Below are positions 40,768-53,164 of a stretch of DNA of 64,000 nt, piece after piece (the first letter of the stretch is position 1; the number at the start of each line of letters is the position of its first letter). The notes beneath the pieces are model-generated. The model worked only from the letters and a program-made list of their open reading frames with translations. It did no database searches and had not been told where the DNA came from. Both the position numbers and the translations under genes were made by a program. This DNA is from Abyssicoccus albus (GTDB lineage: Bacteria > Bacillota > Bacilli > Staphylococcales > Abyssicoccaceae), in the NCBI RefSeq assembly GCF_003815035.1, contig NZ_RKRK01000002.1, positions 552,163 through 616,162 on the forward strand. Reading direction: 5' to 3'.

Positions 40768-42765
40768 ATGGTAAAACATAGTGAATACAATGAATCTTCA
40801 ATTCAAGTTTTAGAAGGACTTGAAGCAGTTCGTAAAAGGCCGGGGATGTACATTGGTTCGACGGATCATAGAGGATTACATCACTTAGTATATGAAATTG
40901 TAGATAATTCAATTGATGAAGCACTTAATGGTTACGGAAATTTTATTGAAGTGATTATACATAAGGACCAAAGTATTACTGTAAAAGATGAAGGTCGTGG
41001 ATTACCGACTGGGATGCATTCGACTGGTCGTCCAACGCCTGAAGTTATATTTACTGTCCTTCACGCAGGTGGTAAGTTTGGGCAAGGTGGATACAAAACA
41101 ACCGGTGGTTTACATGGTGTTGGTTCATCTGTTGTTAATGCTCTGAGTGAGTTTTTGGAACTGACGATATATAAAGATGGTAAAATATATAGACAAACAT
41201 TTGAGCAAGGTGGTAAAGTGTTATCCGATCTTGAAGTAATTGGAACAACTAAAAAGACTGGAACAATTGTACACTTTAAACCAGATTGTGAAATTTTTAG
41301 CCAAACTCAAAAATTTAACTACGATACGATTGCGGAACGATTGAGAGAAAGTGCTTTTTTATTAAAGGGTCTTAAAATTCGATTGATTGATGAACGACTA
41401 GATGAAAAAAGAGTGGATGAATTTTACTATGAAGATGGCATTAAAGAATTTATTCAATTTATTCATGAAGGTAAAGATGTATTAAGTGACATTGAATTGA
41501 TTGAAGGAAATAAACAAGATATCGATATAGAAGTGTCGTTTCAATATAATGATCAATATAGTGAAACAATTTTAAGTTTCGTTAATAATGTGCGTACTAA
41601 AGATGGTGGAACACACGAAGTTGGTTTGAAAACAGGGATGACAAAAGCATTTAATGAGTTCGCAAGAAAGATTGGTGACTTGAAAGATAAAGATAAAAAT
41701 TTAGAAGGTGCTGATATTCGTGAAGGGTTGACTGCTATTGTATCAATTAAAGTTCCTGAACATCTGCTTCAGTTCGAAGGGCAAACGAAATCTAAATTAG
41801 GGACACCGATTGCGAGAAGTGCAGTAGAACAACTTGTTAATGAACATTTAACATATTATTTAGAAGAAAATGGAGAAGTTTCAAAAGCGTTAGTAAAGAA
41901 AGCGATTAAAGCATCTCAAGCTAGAATTGCAGCACGTAAAGCCCGTGAAGAAAGTCGCAACGGAAAAAAGAAGAAACGAGATACATTATTATCTGGTAAA
42001 TTAACGCCTGCTCAGAGTAAAAATGCTAAAAAAAACGAACTGTATTTAGTTGAGGGTGATTCAGCCGGTGGCTCTGCAAAACAAGGTAGAGATCGTAAAT
42101 TCCAAGCGATATTGCCATTGCGTGGGAAAGTCATTAATACTGAGAAAGCGAAACTTGAAGATATTTTCAAAAACGAAGAAATTAATACAATTATCCATAC
42201 AATTGGTGCCGGTGTAGGGCAAGATTTTAATTTAGAAGATGTTAATTATGACAAAATCATTATTATGACTGATGCTGATACAGATGGTGCTCATATTCAA
42301 GTTTTATTATTAACATTCTTTTTTAATTATATGCGTCCTTTATTCAAAGCTGGAAAGATCTATGTTGCACTTCCACCATTGTATAAATATACGAAAGGTA
42401 CAGGAAAGAAAGCGCATATTGAATACGTATGGACTGATGATGAATTAGATGTATTAACAAAAAAGCTTGGGAAAGCTTCATTTATACAACGTTATAAAGG
42501 TTTAGGTGAAATGAATGCGGATGAACTATGGGAGACGACTATGAATCCTGAATCTAGAACGTTAATCAAAGTAAGTATGGATGACGAAGTAATTTCAAGT
42601 AAACGTGTAACCACATTGATGGGTGATCAAGTGAATCCTAGAAGAGAGTGGATTGAACAAAATGTTCAATTCGGATTACAAGAAGAAGATACAATCCTAT
42701 CGAATGACAATGTAGATGTTTACCAAGAACAAAACGAAAAGTTAGAAGGTGATCTTGATGAGTAA
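40768..42765 (+). CDS. parE: DNA topoisomerase IV subunit B
   Basis: ATPase subunit (665 residues; grlB in staphylococci). GHKL motifs DNSIDEA and [10 protein letters not shown], the [14 protein letters not shown] segment, and TOPRIM motifs EGDSAGGS and DADTDGAH are visible. Start after TTGGAGG at 7 bases. Its end overlaps parC by 8 bp, so the pair is translationally coupled. Confidence 0.96.
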   Translation: MVKHSEYNESSIQVLEGLEAVRKRPGMYIGSTDHRGLHHLVYEIVDNSIDEALNGYGNFIEVIIHKDQSITVKDEGRGLPTGMHSTGRPTPEVIFTVLHAGGKFGQGGYKTTGGLHGVGSSVVNALSEFLELTIYKDGKIYRQTFEQGGKVLSDLEVIGTTKKTGTIVHFKPDCEIFSQTQKFNYDTIAERLRESAFLLKGLKIRLIDERLDEKRVDEFYYEDGIKEFIQFIHEGKDVLSDIELIEGNKQDIDIEVSFQYNDQYSETILSFVNNVRTKDGGTHEVGLKTGMTKAFNEFARKIGDLKDKDKNLEGADIREGLTAIVSIKVPEHLLQFEGQTKSKLGTPIARSAVEQLVNEHLTYYLEENGEVSKALVKKAIKASQARIAARKAREESRNGKKKKRDTLLSGKLTPAQSKNAKKNELYLVEGDSAGGSAKQGRDRKFQAILPLRGKVINTEKAKLEDIFKNEEINTIIHTIGAGVGQDFNLEDVNYDKIIIMTDADTDGAHIQVLLLTFFFNYMRPLFKAGKIYVALPPLYKYTKGTGKKAHIEYVWTDDELDVLTKKLGKASFIQRYKGLGEMNADELWETTMNPESRTLIKVSMDDEVISSKRVTTLMGDQVNPRREWIEQNVQFGLQEEDTILSNDNVDVYQEQNEKLEGDLDE

Positions 42766-45226
42766 CAATGTAGAACATATATCGTTAGAAGATGTGTTAG
42801 GTGATCGATTTGGACGTTATAGTAAATACATTATTCAAGATAGAGCACTCCCTGACGTAAGAGATGGTTTAAAACCAGTACAACGTCGAATCCTTTATGC
42901 AATGCATCAAGAAGGAAATACAGCAGATAAGCCGTTTAGGAAAAGTGCTAAAGCAGTTGGTAATGTCATTGGTAATTATCACCCACACGGAGATATTAGT
43001 GTATACGATGCAATGGTACGTCTTGGTCAAGATTGGAAAGTACGTATACCACTTGTTGAAATGCATGGGAATAAAGGAAGTGTTGATGGTGATCCTCCGG
43101 CTGCTATGCGTTATACAGAAGCTAGATTGTCCAAAGTATCGAGTGAGTTATTACGCGATATAGAGAAAGAGACGGTTGAATTTGTAAATAACTTCGATGA
43201 TACCATTATGGAGCCAACAGTACTTCCATCAAGATTCCCTAATATTGTAGTCAATGGTGCAACGGGAATCTCTGCGGGTTATGCGACGAATATTCCACCG
43301 CACAACTTAAATGAAGTTATTCAAGCCGTCATTCATATGATTGATAAACCGAATATTACAACAGATAAATTGATTCAATATATTAAGGGACCTGACTTTC
43401 CAACGGGAGGTATCGTACAAGGTCTTGATGGAATTCGATCTGCGTATGAAACAGGGAAAGGTAAAGTCGTTCTTCGGAGTAAAACAGAGGTTGAATCACT
43501 GAGAGGCAACAAGAGCCAAATTGTTATTCATGAAATACCTTATGAAGTAAATAAGTCTAATTTAGTGAAGAAAATTGATGAAATTAGAGTCGATAAAAAA
43601 GTGGATGGTATCGTAGAGGTTCGAGATGAAAGTGATCGACAAGGATTAAGAGTCGTCATCGAAATTAAAAAAGATAGCGATATTAATGGTATTCTTAATT
43701 ACTTGTATAAGCATACAGATTTACAAGTGAATTATCACTATAATATGGTCGCAATTCATAATAGGCGACCAGAGTTAATGAGTATGAAAGATATCCTTAA
43801 TGCGTATATCAGGCATCAAAAAGAAATTATATTCAAACGCTCTGTTTATGAATTATCACAAAAAGAAAAAAGAATGCATATCGTTGAAGGTTTAATGAAA
43901 GCTTTATCGATATTAGATGAAGTCATCGAACTCATTCGTTCATCTAAAGATAAAAAAGAGGCGAAACAAAAGCTACAAAAAAAATATGAATTTTCAGAAG
44001 CTCAAGCAGAAGCAATTGTAACGTTACAATTATATCGATTAACGAATACTGACATTACATTATTACAAGATGAACATAAATCATTAAACATGGAAATTGA
44101 TCGACTAAATTCGATTATCAATCATGAGGAAATATTAAAATCAGTATTAAAAGATGAGCTTAAAGCAGTAAATAAATCAATTAAAATCGATCGCCAATCA
44201 ATCATTGAAGAAGAAATTGAAGAGATTAAAATATCTAAAGAAATTACGATACCTAAAGAAGACACAATCGTCTCAATGACTCGTGATGGATTCATTAAAA
44301 GGACGACAAAACGAAGCTATAGCTCGACCGATGATGATGCAGTGGATTTAAAACCTGGTGACTATATTACACATACGATTGAGGCAAACACACAACAAAA
44401 TATATTATTGTTTACGAATAAAGGTCACTATATATATATTCCAGTTCATGAATTACCAGACATTAAATGGAAAGATATCGGAACGCATATATCACAAATC
44501 GTTCAGCTAAAACAAAACGAATTCATAATTGAATTATTAATTGTAGATAATTTCAAAGATTCCCATTTAGAAATTGTATTAGCGACTCAGCATGGAATGA
44601 TTAAACGTTCAACACTTGAATCGTTTAATACAACTCGTAAATCAAGAACGATTCAATGTATGAACTTAAAAACAGATGATACACTTCAATTTGTACAAAA
44701 AATCTCAACGCACAGTGACAACGATCAGCAATACATCTTATCTGTGAGTAAACATGGCTTTTCTTTACTTTATCGTATTGATGAATTATCTGTCATTGGA
44801 CTTAAAGCGGCCGGCGTTAAAAATATGAATCTCCATGAAGATGAAATACGATCTGTTGAAGTTGTACAATTAAATGATGAAATACTTGTTGCGACTCATA
44901 GAGGCGCCGTTAAGAAGATGAAGGTAGAGCTTTTAGAAGTTCAAAAACGTGCGTTAAAGGGACAACGAATACTTAAACCTTTAAAACTTACACCGCATTA
45001 TATCGTCAAGGTAAAACGAATCAATGACGATTTGAATCATAAAAAAGAAAATGATGCATTAAATGATGAATTTATTGCTCAATTAATTAATGAAGATGGA
45101 GAATTTTTTGAAATTTCATTGAATGAAATACGATATTATGATAAATATACTAATGGAACATTTATTGTTGATGAAAGTGATTTTGGTTCAATCGTTAACA
45201 TTTTAATCCAAGAGGAGCGTGTATAA
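42758..45226 (+). CDS. parC: DNA topoisomerase IV subunit A
   Basis: Breakage-reunion subunit (822 residues; grlA). The catalytic Tyr is in [11 protein letters not shown]. The quinolone-resistance region reads [14 protein letters not shown], so residue 80 is Ile and residue 84 Asp; S. aureus has Ser80 and Glu84. Ile80 is a well-known resistance substitution in related enzymes. The C-terminal pinwheel has degenerate repeats. Overlaps parE; the symporter gene starts 2 bp after. Confidence 0.96.
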   Translation: MSNNVEHISLEDVLGDRFGRYSKYIIQDRALPDVRDGLKPVQRRILYAMHQEGNTADKPFRKSAKAVGNVIGNYHPHGDISVYDAMVRLGQDWKVRIPLVEMHGNKGSVDGDPPAAMRYTEARLSKVSSELLRDIEKETVEFVNNFDDTIMEPTVLPSRFPNIVVNGATGISAGYATNIPPHNLNEVIQAVIHMIDKPNITTDKLIQYIKGPDFPTGGIVQGLDGIRSAYETGKGKVVLRSKTEVESLRGNKSQIVIHEIPYEVNKSNLVKKIDEIRVDKKVDGIVEVRDESDRQGLRVVIEIKKDSDINGILNYLYKHTDLQVNYHYNMVAIHNRRPELMSMKDILNAYIRHQKEIIFKRSVYELSQKEKRMHIVEGLMKALSILDEVIELIRSSKDKKEAKQKLQKKYEFSEAQAEAIVTLQLYRLTNTDITLLQDEHKSLNMEIDRLNSIINHEEILKSVLKDELKAVNKSIKIDRQSIIEEEIEEIKISKEITIPKEDTIVSMTRDGFIKRTTKRSYSSTDDDAVDLKPGDYITHTIEANTQQNILLFTNKGHYIYIPVHELPDIKWKDIGTHISQIVQLKQNEFIIELLIVDNFKDSHLEIVLATQHGMIKRSTLESFNTTRKSRTIQCMNLKTDDTLQFVQKISTHSDNDQQYILSVSKHGFSLLYRIDELSVIGLKAAGVKNMNLHEDEIRSVEVVQLNDEILVATHRGAVKKMKVELLEVQKRALKGQRILKPLKLTPHYIVKVKRINDDLNHKKENDALNDEFIAQLINEDGEFFEISLNEIRYYDKYTNGTFIVDESDFGSIVNILIQEERV

Positions 45227-45228
45227 CA

Positions 45229-46740
45229 ATGAAATTTGAGCAATTATCTCAAACCGTAGAAGGGATGATTCCAGACTGGTTTAAACAATTTGTTGCTGTA
45301 GGGAATGATTTAATATGGTCTGAATTTTTAATAGGGCTATTGATTTTGGCTGGTCTGTATTTCACATTTTCATCTAATTTTGTTCAAATTAAATGGCTAA
45401 AACAAATGTTTGATGTGTTAGGTGACAAGGCTGAACTGTTGCCGAATGGCAAGAAAGGAATTTCTAGTTTCCAAGCCTTTGCGATCAGTGCTGCAGCAAG
45501 AGTTGGTACTGGGAATATTGCTGGTGTTGCAACGGCTATCGTATTAGGTGGACCTGGTGCTGTATTCTGGATGTGGGTTATTGCTTTCTTCGGTGCTGCA
45601 ACAGCATTCTATGAAGCGACATTAGCTCAAGTCTATAAAGTGAAAGATGCTGATGGTGGATTTAGGGGTGGACCTGCATACTATATGCAACTCGGTTTAA
45701 ATCAACGCTGGATGGGTGTTTTATTTGCAATTTTAATTAGTGTTACTTTTGCGTTTGTCTTTAATACAGTTCAATCGAATACGATTGCGGTAGCATTTGA
45801 AGAATCATTTGGTGTGAATCGCTTATTATCAGGTGTCATTATCGCAATCATCTCAGGAATTGTAATCTTTGGTGGTGTACGTTCAATTGCCAAGGTGACG
45901 CAAATGATCGTACCGATTATGGCAATCATATATATTATTGTTGTATTCATTATTTTAGTGATTAATTACGATCAAGTGATTCCAATGATTATGAAAATTT
46001 TTAACAATGCTTTCGGAATTAAAGAAGTCTTTGGTGGTGCTGTCGGTATGGCACTATTGAATGGAATTAAACGTGGACTATTCTCTAATGAAGCTGGGAT
46101 GGGATCAGCACCGAATGCCGCTGCAACAGCGGCTGTAAGTCATCCAGTTAAACAAGGTCTAATACAATCACTTGGTGTTTATTTTGATACGATGCTGGTC
46201 TGTACTTCTACCGCAATTATGATTTTACTTTATACGGATTTAGAGTATGGTGAAGGGGCAATACAAGGTATTCAAGTAACTCAACAAGCGATGGATGCAC
46301 AACTCGGTGGATTTGGACCATACTTTATTGCTGTTGCAATTACTTTATTTGCATTCTCTTCAATTTTAGGAAATTATTATTACGGTCAATCAAATATTGA
46401 GTTTATTACTGAGAATAAAATTGTTATGTTATTGTTTAGAGTACTTGTCGTATGTATGATTATTATTGGATCAGTGTTAGAAGTAGCAACTGTGTGGTCA
46501 ACAGCTGACTTATTTATGGGACTCATGGCGATATTGAATATCGTTGCAATCATTGGATTAGCACATGTGGTTAATCAAGTGGCAAAAGACTACATTATTC
46601 AGCGTAAACAAGGGATTGATCCGATTTTCAAAACAGATAAAGTGAAAGCGGATTTAACAAATGTATCATCTTGGGGTGAACATCGTTATCAAGAAATAAA
46701 AAGTCATAAAGCAGAAATGAATGAAGATAATGGACACTAA
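45229..46740 (+). CDS. Sodium:alanine symporter family (AGCS) transporter, AlsT-like
   Basis: 503 residues, about 11 membrane helices. Family motifs: GAATAFYEATLAQ, GGFRGGPAYYM and KRGLFSNEAGMGSAPNAAA. Imports alanine or glycine with Na+. Located after parC as in S. aureus; some homologues transport glutamine. A GAGG ribosome site lies within the end of parC. Confidence 0.93.
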   Translation: MKFEQLSQTVEGMIPDWFKQFVAVGNDLIWSEFLIGLLILAGLYFTFSSNFVQIKWLKQMFDVLGDKAELLPNGKKGISSFQAFAISAAARVGTGNIAGVATAIVLGGPGAVFWMWVIAFFGAATAFYEATLAQVYKVKDADGGFRGGPAYYMQLGLNQRWMGVLFAILISVTFAFVFNTVQSNTIAVAFEESFGVNRLLSGVIIAIISGIVIFGGVRSIAKVTQMIVPIMAIIYIIVVFIILVINYDQVIPMIMKIFNNAFGIKEVFGGAVGMALLNGIKRGLFSNEAGMGSAPNAAATAAVSHPVKQGLIQSLGVYFDTMLVCTSTAIMILLYTDLEYGEGAIQGIQVTQQAMDAQLGGFGPYFIAVAITLFAFSSILGNYYYGQSNIEFITENKIVMLLFRVLVVCMIIIGSVLEVATVWSTADLFMGLMAILNIVAIIGLAHVVNQVAKDYIIQRKQGIDPIFKTDKVKADLTNVSSWGEHRYQEIKSHKAEMNEDNGH

Positions 46741-47584
46741 TGAACAATTTAGCGTGATAAAAGTGCTAAATAATAACGCGGTGATCGTTGATGATCAAGG
46801 AGATGAAGTCATTCTAATTCAAAAAGGGATCGGCTTCAACGTTAAAGTGAATGATATCATTTCACCGCCTGAAATTGATAAAATGTATCGGTTAAGTACT
46901 GTTAGAGATCGTCAACGGTATGAAAATTTAATGCAATTATCAAATGAATCGTTGAACCGCGTGATTATTGATGCGATAAATTATATTCAAACTCACCATA
47001 ATCAACAAGTTGATGATCGCATTATATTAAGTTTAACGGATCATATTATATTTGCTTTAAAGCGGTTAGAAGATGGTTTAACGATTAGGAATCCATTTAG
47101 TAAAGAAATTGAATTGCTTTATCCAATGGAATTCAAAATTGCAAAGACTGTCATTGAAAAGTTGAATCAACAATTGAAAGTGAACTTTCCTGATGAAGAA
47201 GTTGGATTTATAACACTTCATATTCACTCTGCTATTAATCATTCGACGATTGGACAGATGCATCAAATTAACGAAGTCATACAGAAATCAATTCAAATTA
47301 TTGAACATGATTTGCAGATTGAAATTGATAAAGATTCTTTAAGTTATGCACGGTTTGTAAGACATATTAGTTTTGTCGTTCAAAGAGTGCAAAATAACGA
47401 AGGTTATGAAAGAAGTAATCATTTAGAAAATGTATTGAAACAGCAATATCCTTTATGCTATAATATAGCTGTTAAGATAATGAAAGCGATACAAACGTTA
47501 TTAAATAAAGAAGTTTATGCATCAGAGTTAGTCTATTTAACAATGCATATCCAACAATTTCATATGGACTCAACTTCCGTGTAA
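46730..47584 (+). CDS. glcT: PtsG antiterminator GlcT
   Basis: BglG/LicT-type transcription antiterminator. An RNA-binding CAT domain (about residues 1-60, VLNNNAVIV and LIQKGIGFN) is followed by two PRD domains; LTDHIIFALKR and LHIHSAINH carry phosphorylatable His. When unphosphorylated by the PTS it should prevent termination upstream of ptsG. Start uncertain between ATG 46721 and 46730; both lie inside the end of the symporter gene. Confidence 0.93.
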   Translation: MDTNEQFSVIKVLNNNAVIVDDQGDEVILIQKGIGFNVKVNDIISPPEIDKMYRLSTVRDRQRYENLMQLSNESLNRVIIDAINYIQTHHNQQVDDRIILSLTDHIIFALKRLEDGLTIRNPFSKEIELLYPMEFKIAKTVIEKLNQQLKVNFPDEEVGFITLHIHSAINHSTIGQMHQINEVIQKSIQIIEHDLQIEIDKDSLSYARFVRHISFVVQRVQNNEGYERSNHLENVLKQQYPLCYNIAVKIMKAIQTLLNKEVYASELVYLTMHIQQFHMDSTSV

Positions 47585-47595
47585 CTAATTCGATT

Positions 47596-47653
47596 AGGCA
47601 TAAGAATAGTGAGTGATTTTTAATCACCTTTTATTCTTATGCCTTTTTATTTT
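47596..47653 (+). terminator. Terminator between glcT and ptsG, likely GlcT-controlled
   Basis: AGGCATAAGAATA and TATTCTTATGCCT form a perfect 13-bp stem with an inner hairpin GTGA...TCAC, followed by TTTTTATTTT. It lies 37 bp before the ptsG start. By homology with Bacillus and S. carnosus ptsG, a RAT element overlapping its 5' arm would be bound by GlcT; I cannot delimit that element. Confidence 0.75.
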
Positions 47654-47689
47654 CATTATTCAAAATTATTTAATTTAGGAGGAATTATA

Positions 47690-49756
47690 ATGTCAGCTTG
47701 GCAAAGTACGTTTGGTCTTTTGCAACGTATTGGTAAATCTTTAATGTTACCTGTTGCAATTTTACCTGCAGCAGGAATACTACTTGGTGTAGGAACTGCA
47801 ATACAAACAGAGGCACTTACTGATATCCTACCATTTTTAACACATCCATGGATTGTCTTAATTGCGGATATGTTGGCAAGTGCCGGAGGAATTATTTTTG
47901 ATAACTTAGCATTGCTTTTTGCGTTAGGGGTTGCGATTGGATTAAGTAAAGGTGATGGTGTAGCAGGAATCGCAGCATTTGTGGGCTATATGATTATGAA
48001 TGTGACGATGGGAAAGGTATTAGGTATTACACCTGACCTTGTCAATGCAGATCATCCACAATATGCAACAGTACTTGGTGTACCGACACTTCAAACGGGT
48101 GTGTTCGGTGGTATTATTATTGGTATATTAGCAGCATGGAGTTATAGCAAATTTTATAATATTAATTTACCTCAGTTTTTAGGTTTCTTTGCAGGTAAAC
48201 GATTTGTACCGATTGTGATGAGTGCAGTCGCATTTATATTAGGTATTTTGCTAGCGTTTATTTGGCCACCAATTCAAAGTGCGATGAATGCTGTATCAAT
48301 TTGGTTAATGGAAGAGAATACGATGATTGCTGTATTTATGTTCGGTATGATTAAGCGATTACTCATACCATTTGGCCTACATCATATTTTCCATGCGCCA
48401 TTTTGGTTTGAGTTTGGAACGTATACAAATGCAGCAGGTTCAATTGTTCGTGGTGATTTAAATATTTTCTTTGCACAATTAAAAGATAACGCAGATCTAA
48501 CTGCAGGATACTTTATGCAAGGTGAATTCCCTGTTATGATGTTCGGTTTACCAGCGGCAGCATTAGCAATCTATCAAACAGCTAAACCTGAAAATAAAGC
48601 AAGAGTTGCTGGACTGATGGGATCAGCAGCATTGACTTCATTTTTAACAGGTATTACTGAACCAATGGAATTTGCTTTCTTATTTGCAGCACCAATTTTA
48701 TTCTTCATTCATGCAGTTCTTGATGGATTAGCATTTTTAATTTTATATTTATTAGATTTACATTTAGGATACACATTCTCAGGTGGATTCATTGATTTCT
48801 TCCTATTCGGTATTATTCAAAATAGAACTGCTTGGTGGTGGGTGATCGTTGTCGGTATAATATATGCAATTATTTATTACGCTATCTTTAGATTCTTGAT
48901 TACGAAAATGAACTTACCAACACCAGGTCGAGAAAGAGAAGATCAACATGCTTCATCTACCACTGCAGAAAAACTACCATTTGAAGTGTTAAGTGCATTC
49001 GGTGGTAAAGAGAACATTAAACATTTAGATGCATGTATTACAAGGTTACGTATTGAAGTAAAAGATAAATCATCAGTAGATACTACTCAATTAAAGCAAC
49101 TTGGTGCTAGTGGCGTATTAGAAGTCGGTCAAAACATGCAAGCAATTTTCGGAACAAAAAGTGACCAACTAAAAAATGATATTGAGCGAATTATTTCTGG
49201 TGAATTAACAACTCCAGAAGAAGTTGATGTGGATGAATACAAAGATGAAAATCATGATACTTTAAATTCTCACAAAACTTCTCATGATACAAAATCATTG
49301 ATTATTAAGTCACCTGTAGAAGGGTTAATGAAACCTTTAGCAGAAGTGCCTGATCAAGTCTTTAGTGAGAAAATGATGGGTGATGGTTTTGCGATTATCC
49401 CTGAATCTGAAAAGGTTATTGCACCATTTGATGGTACTGTTGCTACAGATTTTCCAACGCGTCATGCATTAGGTATTCAAAGTGATGAGCATAACATCGA
49501 AATGTTGATTCATGTTGGGATTGATACGGTGAAGATGAATGGTGAAGGTTTTGAAGTGAATGTTAAGACTGGTGACTCATTCAAAGCGGGCGATGTATTA
49601 ATGACATTTGATATTGATCAAATTAATACTCAAGCAAAAGATATTATCACACCTGTCATATTTACAAATTTAGGACACAATAAGTTATCATTAAATTATT
49701 TAAATGAATCAGTGAAAACTTCTGATGATATTGCTGAAATTCATATTGAAGACTAG
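47690..49756 (+). CDS. ptsG: Glucose-specific PTS permease EIICBA
   Basis: 688 residues with domain order IIC-IIB-IIA. IIC (about 1-410) is the membrane channel with [15 protein letters not shown] holds Cys449 in [15 protein letters not shown] holds His608 in [17 protein letters not shown]. It phosphorylates glucose during uptake. The ATG follows TTAGGAGGAATTATA. An acidic, His-rich linker separates IIB and IIA. Confidence 0.96.
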   Translation: MSAWQSTFGLLQRIGKSLMLPVAILPAAGILLGVGTAIQTEALTDILPFLTHPWIVLIADMLASAGGIIFDNLALLFALGVAIGLSKGDGVAGIAAFVGYMIMNVTMGKVLGITPDLVNADHPQYATVLGVPTLQTGVFGGIIIGILAAWSYSKFYNINLPQFLGFFAGKRFVPIVMSAVAFILGILLAFIWPPIQSAMNAVSIWLMEENTMIAVFMFGMIKRLLIPFGLHHIFHAPFWFEFGTYTNAAGSIVRGDLNIFFAQLKDNADLTAGYFMQGEFPVMMFGLPAAALAIYQTAKPENKARVAGLMGSAALTSFLTGITEPMEFAFLFAAPILFFIHAVLDGLAFLILYLLDLHLGYTFSGGFIDFFLFGIIQNRTAWWWVIVVGIIYAIIYYAIFRFLITKMNLPTPGREREDQHASSTTAEKLPFEVLSAFGGKENIKHLDACITRLRIEVKDKSSVDTTQLKQLGASGVLEVGQNMQAIFGTKSDQLKNDIERIISGELTTPEEVDVDEYKDENHDTLNSHKTSHDTKSLIIKSPVEGLMKPLAEVPDQVFSEKMMGDGFAIIPESEKVIAPFDGTVATDFPTRHALGIQSDEHNIEMLIHVGIDTVKMNGEGFEVNVKTGDSFKAGDVLMTFDIDQINTQAKDIITPVIFTNLGHNKLSLNYLNESVKTSDDIAEIHIED

Positions 49757-49774
49757 TTTTTAAATAAAAAATTT

Positions 49775-49818
49775 ACACCTAATAAGTCATATAATATTGA
49801 CTTATTAGGTGTTTTATT
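49775..49818 (+). terminator. Terminator after ptsG
   Basis: ACACCTAATAAGTC / GACTTATTAGGTGT, perfect 14-bp stem around 10 bases, then TTTATTATG. Confidence 0.85.
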
Positions 49819-49885
49819 ATGTTTAAATGATTAATCATAATGTTTGTGATAATATAAATGCAATACATTTTAAAGGATGATCTTT

Positions 49886-50878
49886 GTGACAGAATATAGA
49901 CGATCAAATAAACAATATAAAACGAAGACAATCAAAAAAACTCGGGTAAAAAAAACACCCTTTATCATAATAGGTCTGTTGTTCTTATTGATTGCATTTA
50001 TTATTTATAATGTCTCTTCTTATCGTGCAGGATTAGATGAAACTGATGATAAGCAAAGTGCTGTAAAACATAATATTCAGATGGATCAAAATAGTGATGG
50101 TAAAATGACAGTACTATTGATTGGTCATGACCGTGTGGTTGACAATGTAGCACGTGCAGATACGATTATGATTGGTCAATATGATTTTATTAATAAAAAA
50201 GCAAAAATCATGCCAATTATGCGTGATAGTGTGTTTGATATCCCAGGATATAGAGATTATAAAATTAATTCAGCATATAGCCTCGGTGGACCAGAACTGT
50301 TATCGGAAACGATTGAACATAATTTAAATATTCATATCGATCATTATGCTATTGTGAATTATAATGCATTTGAACATGTTGTGGATACAGTAGCGCCAAA
50401 TGGAGTTCATATCAATGTCGAAAAGACAATGTCTAAAGGTATTGATATGACCCTTGAACAAGGAGATCAGCGTTTGAATGGGACTGAATTATTAAGGTAT
50501 GCAAGGTTTAGACAAGATAGTGAAGGAGACTTTGGTCGTGTTAGACGTCAACAACAAGTACTATCTGCATTGAAAGATGAAGCGTTATCTTTCAATACAA
50601 TTTTTAAGCTCCCTAAAACATTAGGTATTGCACGGGGTTATATAGACACAGATATGTCGAATTATGAAATGTCAAAAGCATTACTAAGTTTCATCGTAAG
50701 ATCAGATAAAGATATTGATACTATGCAAATTCCGGTTGAGAATTCATATCAAATGATCGATCATCCAGAACTCGGTGCAGTGTTAGATATTGATGTAGAG
50801 ATGAACAAACGAGCTGTAGATGAATTTTTAAATCGTGAGGATAACGGTGAAATAACAAGAAATAATAAAAAAAGGTGA
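49886..50878 (+). CDS. msrR: LytR-CpsA-Psr family protein MsrR
   Basis: 330 residues: basic cytoplasmic tail, one membrane helix (about 28-46), and an extracellular LCP domain with TVLLIGHDRV, ARADTIMIG, KINSAYSLGG and LLRYARFRQDSEGDFGRVRRQQ, the polyprenyl-phosphate-binding and Arg/Asp catalytic motifs. Such enzymes attach wall teichoic acids to peptidoglycan. GTG start 9 bases after AAAGG; the ATG at 49877 abuts that site. Confidence 0.9.
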   Translation: MTEYRRSNKQYKTKTIKKTRVKKTPFIIIGLLFLLIAFIIYNVSSYRAGLDETDDKQSAVKHNIQMDQNSDGKMTVLLIGHDRVVDNVARADTIMIGQYDFINKKAKIMPIMRDSVFDIPGYRDYKINSAYSLGGPELLSETIEHNLNIHIDHYAIVNYNAFEHVVDTVAPNGVHINVEKTMSKGIDMTLEQGDQRLNGTELLRYARFRQDSEGDFGRVRRQQQVLSALKDEALSFNTIFKLPKTLGIARGYIDTDMSNYEMSKALLSFIVRSDKDIDTMQIPVENSYQMIDHPELGAVLDIDVEMNKRAVDEFLNREDNGEITRNNKKR

Positions 50879-50883
50879 TTATT

Positions 50884-51423
50884 ATGGATAAATTAACATT
50901 GATTCAACTTAAAGATAATGAATATTTCGATCAAATTAATTCTTATATTGATGCATTTAATCTATCTAAGGATCATATACACGGATCTGCTTCATTAAAT
51001 AAATATGATGATTTAAATGGATGGTTACATGATATACAGCAAAATGGACATGAGGATAGTGTCCAAGATGGGTATGTACCAGCGTACCAGTTTCTTTTAA
51101 TAAGAGAAGATGATAATAAACTAGTAGGAATGGCGAACTGCCGAGTGAGGTTAAATGAGCATTTAGAATATGTCGGAGGTCATATTGGTTATTCAATTCA
51201 CCCTGATGAACGACAAAAAGGCTATGCGACACGTTTAATTCCTTTATGTTTTCCAATGTATAAAGCGTTATCCATTGATCATGTATTGATTACTTGTGAT
51301 GAAGATAATATCGGAAGTAAGAAAGCTATCTTAAATAATGGTGGGAAGTATTTATCTACATATTATTATGATGAAGAGGGGCTAAATGTAGAGAGATACT
51401 TAGTACCGGTGATTGTTAATTGA
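50884..51423 (+). CDS. GNAT family N-acetyltransferase
   Basis: 179 residues. The acetyl-CoA loop is SIHPDERQKGYATRLI and the C-terminal fold has VLITCDEDNIGSKKAILNNGGKYL. Substrate unknown. GGTGATT ribosome site at the very end of msrR, so probably co-transcribed. Confidence 0.85.
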   Translation: MDKLTLIQLKDNEYFDQINSYIDAFNLSKDHIHGSASLNKYDDLNGWLHDIQQNGHEDSVQDGYVPAYQFLLIREDDNKLVGMANCRVRLNEHLEYVGGHIGYSIHPDERQKGYATRLIPLCFPMYKALSIDHVLITCDEDNIGSKKAILNNGGKYLSTYYYDEEGLNVERYLVPVIVN

Positions 51424-51461
51424 ATATGATCTGTAGTTGTCAGATTCCTCTTTTGTTCAAC

Positions 51462-51504
51462 AAACTGGCAACTTAGACACATTCTAAGTTGCCAGTTTTT
51501 TTAC
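51462..51504. terminator. Terminator between the GNAT gene and the MutS-like gene
   Basis: AAACTGGCAACTTAG / CTAAGTTGCCAGTTT, perfect 15-bp stem around 7 bases, followed by TTTT. Confidence 0.85.
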
Positions 51505-51536
51505 TCTTCTTTATAATTGATATCAAATCATAAATT

Positions 51537-53043
51537 TTACAATGATTGTTTCGTTTTCGAGGTATTTAATGATTTAATATTTAATAAATTATTTGTTGCT
51601 TGTTCATAAATAGATTGTGGGAAATCATGTATTCTCATTAATTCTATTGCATTAGATGTATTTGTAACACCCTGTCTAATTTTATAATCAAATTTTACTT
51701 CGTTTTTTTCTATTAAGTGTTCTTTAAAATAATAGAACTGAAACTTGTCATTCAATAGTTCAGTCAGTTCAATGTCATGCGTTGCAGCACACAATGTGAC
51801 GTGTGGTTGCTCATGGAAATATGAAAGTATCGCTTGTGCTGAAGAGATTCTTTCTATTGTATTAGTACCTCTTAATATTTCATCGATAAATATATATGCT
51901 TTCTTTACAGATGAAATATCATCAATTATTTCTCTAATAGATTTCACTTCACTAATGAAATAACTATCACCGTCCTCGATACTATCGGCTAAGTTCATTG
52001 ATGTGAATACCGCACCCTTTGGATAGCTCATAGATTCACTTAATGAAGTGTGTAATCCTTCTGATAGTATAATATTCGTTGCGATCATTTTCATAAACGT
52101 TGACTTACCAGAAGCGTTAGAACCTGTTAGTAATACACTATTATCAAAAGTAAAGTTGTTTGGCACTGGATTTTGAAGTAAAGGATGTATTCCATTTTTG
52201 ATGATTAAATGCTCACTGTCATGTGTTGGGATAGAGTAGGTATTCAATTGTTTTCTCCATAAAGCTACGGAGTAATTTAAATCATGTGTCGCGACATTCA
52301 ACCAATGGTATTCATATTCATCTTTTGATTGTGAAAGCTGTGATGTTAAGTAATGGTATAAATGATAGTCTATGATGAATGCTTGTTTAATTGCATTCAT
52401 CATCACAATACCGATGTTTCCTTCATTGTAATTATCATCGACCATAAAATAACTTAGCAATTTTATTCCTTTAATATTGTTTAGTTGCTTGTGATGATTC
52501 TTTGTTAATCGATCGATTTCAGTGGATGAATCGATCACTTTGATTGCATAAAATAAATCATTAAAGTGTTGTTTATGTGATGATAGAAAGAGTGTAGACT
52601 TTGATATATTTAACGTTAATGATGCGAGAATTCCGAATATCCCAATGTATGGATTAATAAAGAAGGCTCCAATGCTAATCAAAGGAATTAACGATAGTAA
52701 TATGTATAATTTGTTGTATGGTGCATATTGAACCATTTTATCTTTTTGAAATATATATTTACTTGAGTCATTATTATCGCTTCGACCAAGTGTAGCAAGG
52801 ATTGACGATAAACGATTTCGAAAAGATTGATCTTGTTCAATCTTTCCAATTAATTGTTCTTGTATCGTATGTTCATGTTGTACGTTTCGTAGTGCTGCGT
52901 ATAAATATTGATCCCCGACAGAACTAAATGTATAGTTTATTCTTCTAAATATTGTGTCTAAGCTCAAATCTTTCCATGTAATTTGATCGACATAGAATTC
53001 GACATGCTCTTTTTTATAAAGAAAGTATTGATTGTATTTTACA
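51537..53043 (-). pseudogene. MutS-like membrane ATPase, 3' part, interrupted by a transposition unit
   Basis: C-terminal about 500 codons of a MutS-related protein: a domain of about 250 residues with two hydrophobic helices (IGAFFINPYIGIFGILA region), then the MutS ATPase with Walker A GSNASGKSTFMKM and Walker B AYIFIDEILRGTNT. The frame continues upstream of the TTG at 52965 through VDQITWKDL to the insertion junction. There a 5-bp duplication (TTACA, 53039-53043) matches the other side. Joined to 56322-56472, less one copy of the repeat, it gives 551 codons in one frame. Confidence 0.85.
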
Positions 53044-53164
53044 GCGAAGACAAATAAATATCATTTTTATAACTTCTTAGATGAAGCTCGGTATAATTCT
53101 CTGTTTTCTCATAATCGATTCCTGTGTAGATTTATTTGCCTCGGCATTAGAAATAAAATAAAAA

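Noticed and set aside
53044-53057. A true right inverted repeat at the distal end of the mobile unit
   Set aside because: GCGAAGACAAATAA shares only a few positions with CCTAAATTCCACGT. The border is set by the 5-bp duplication and the restored reading frame instead.
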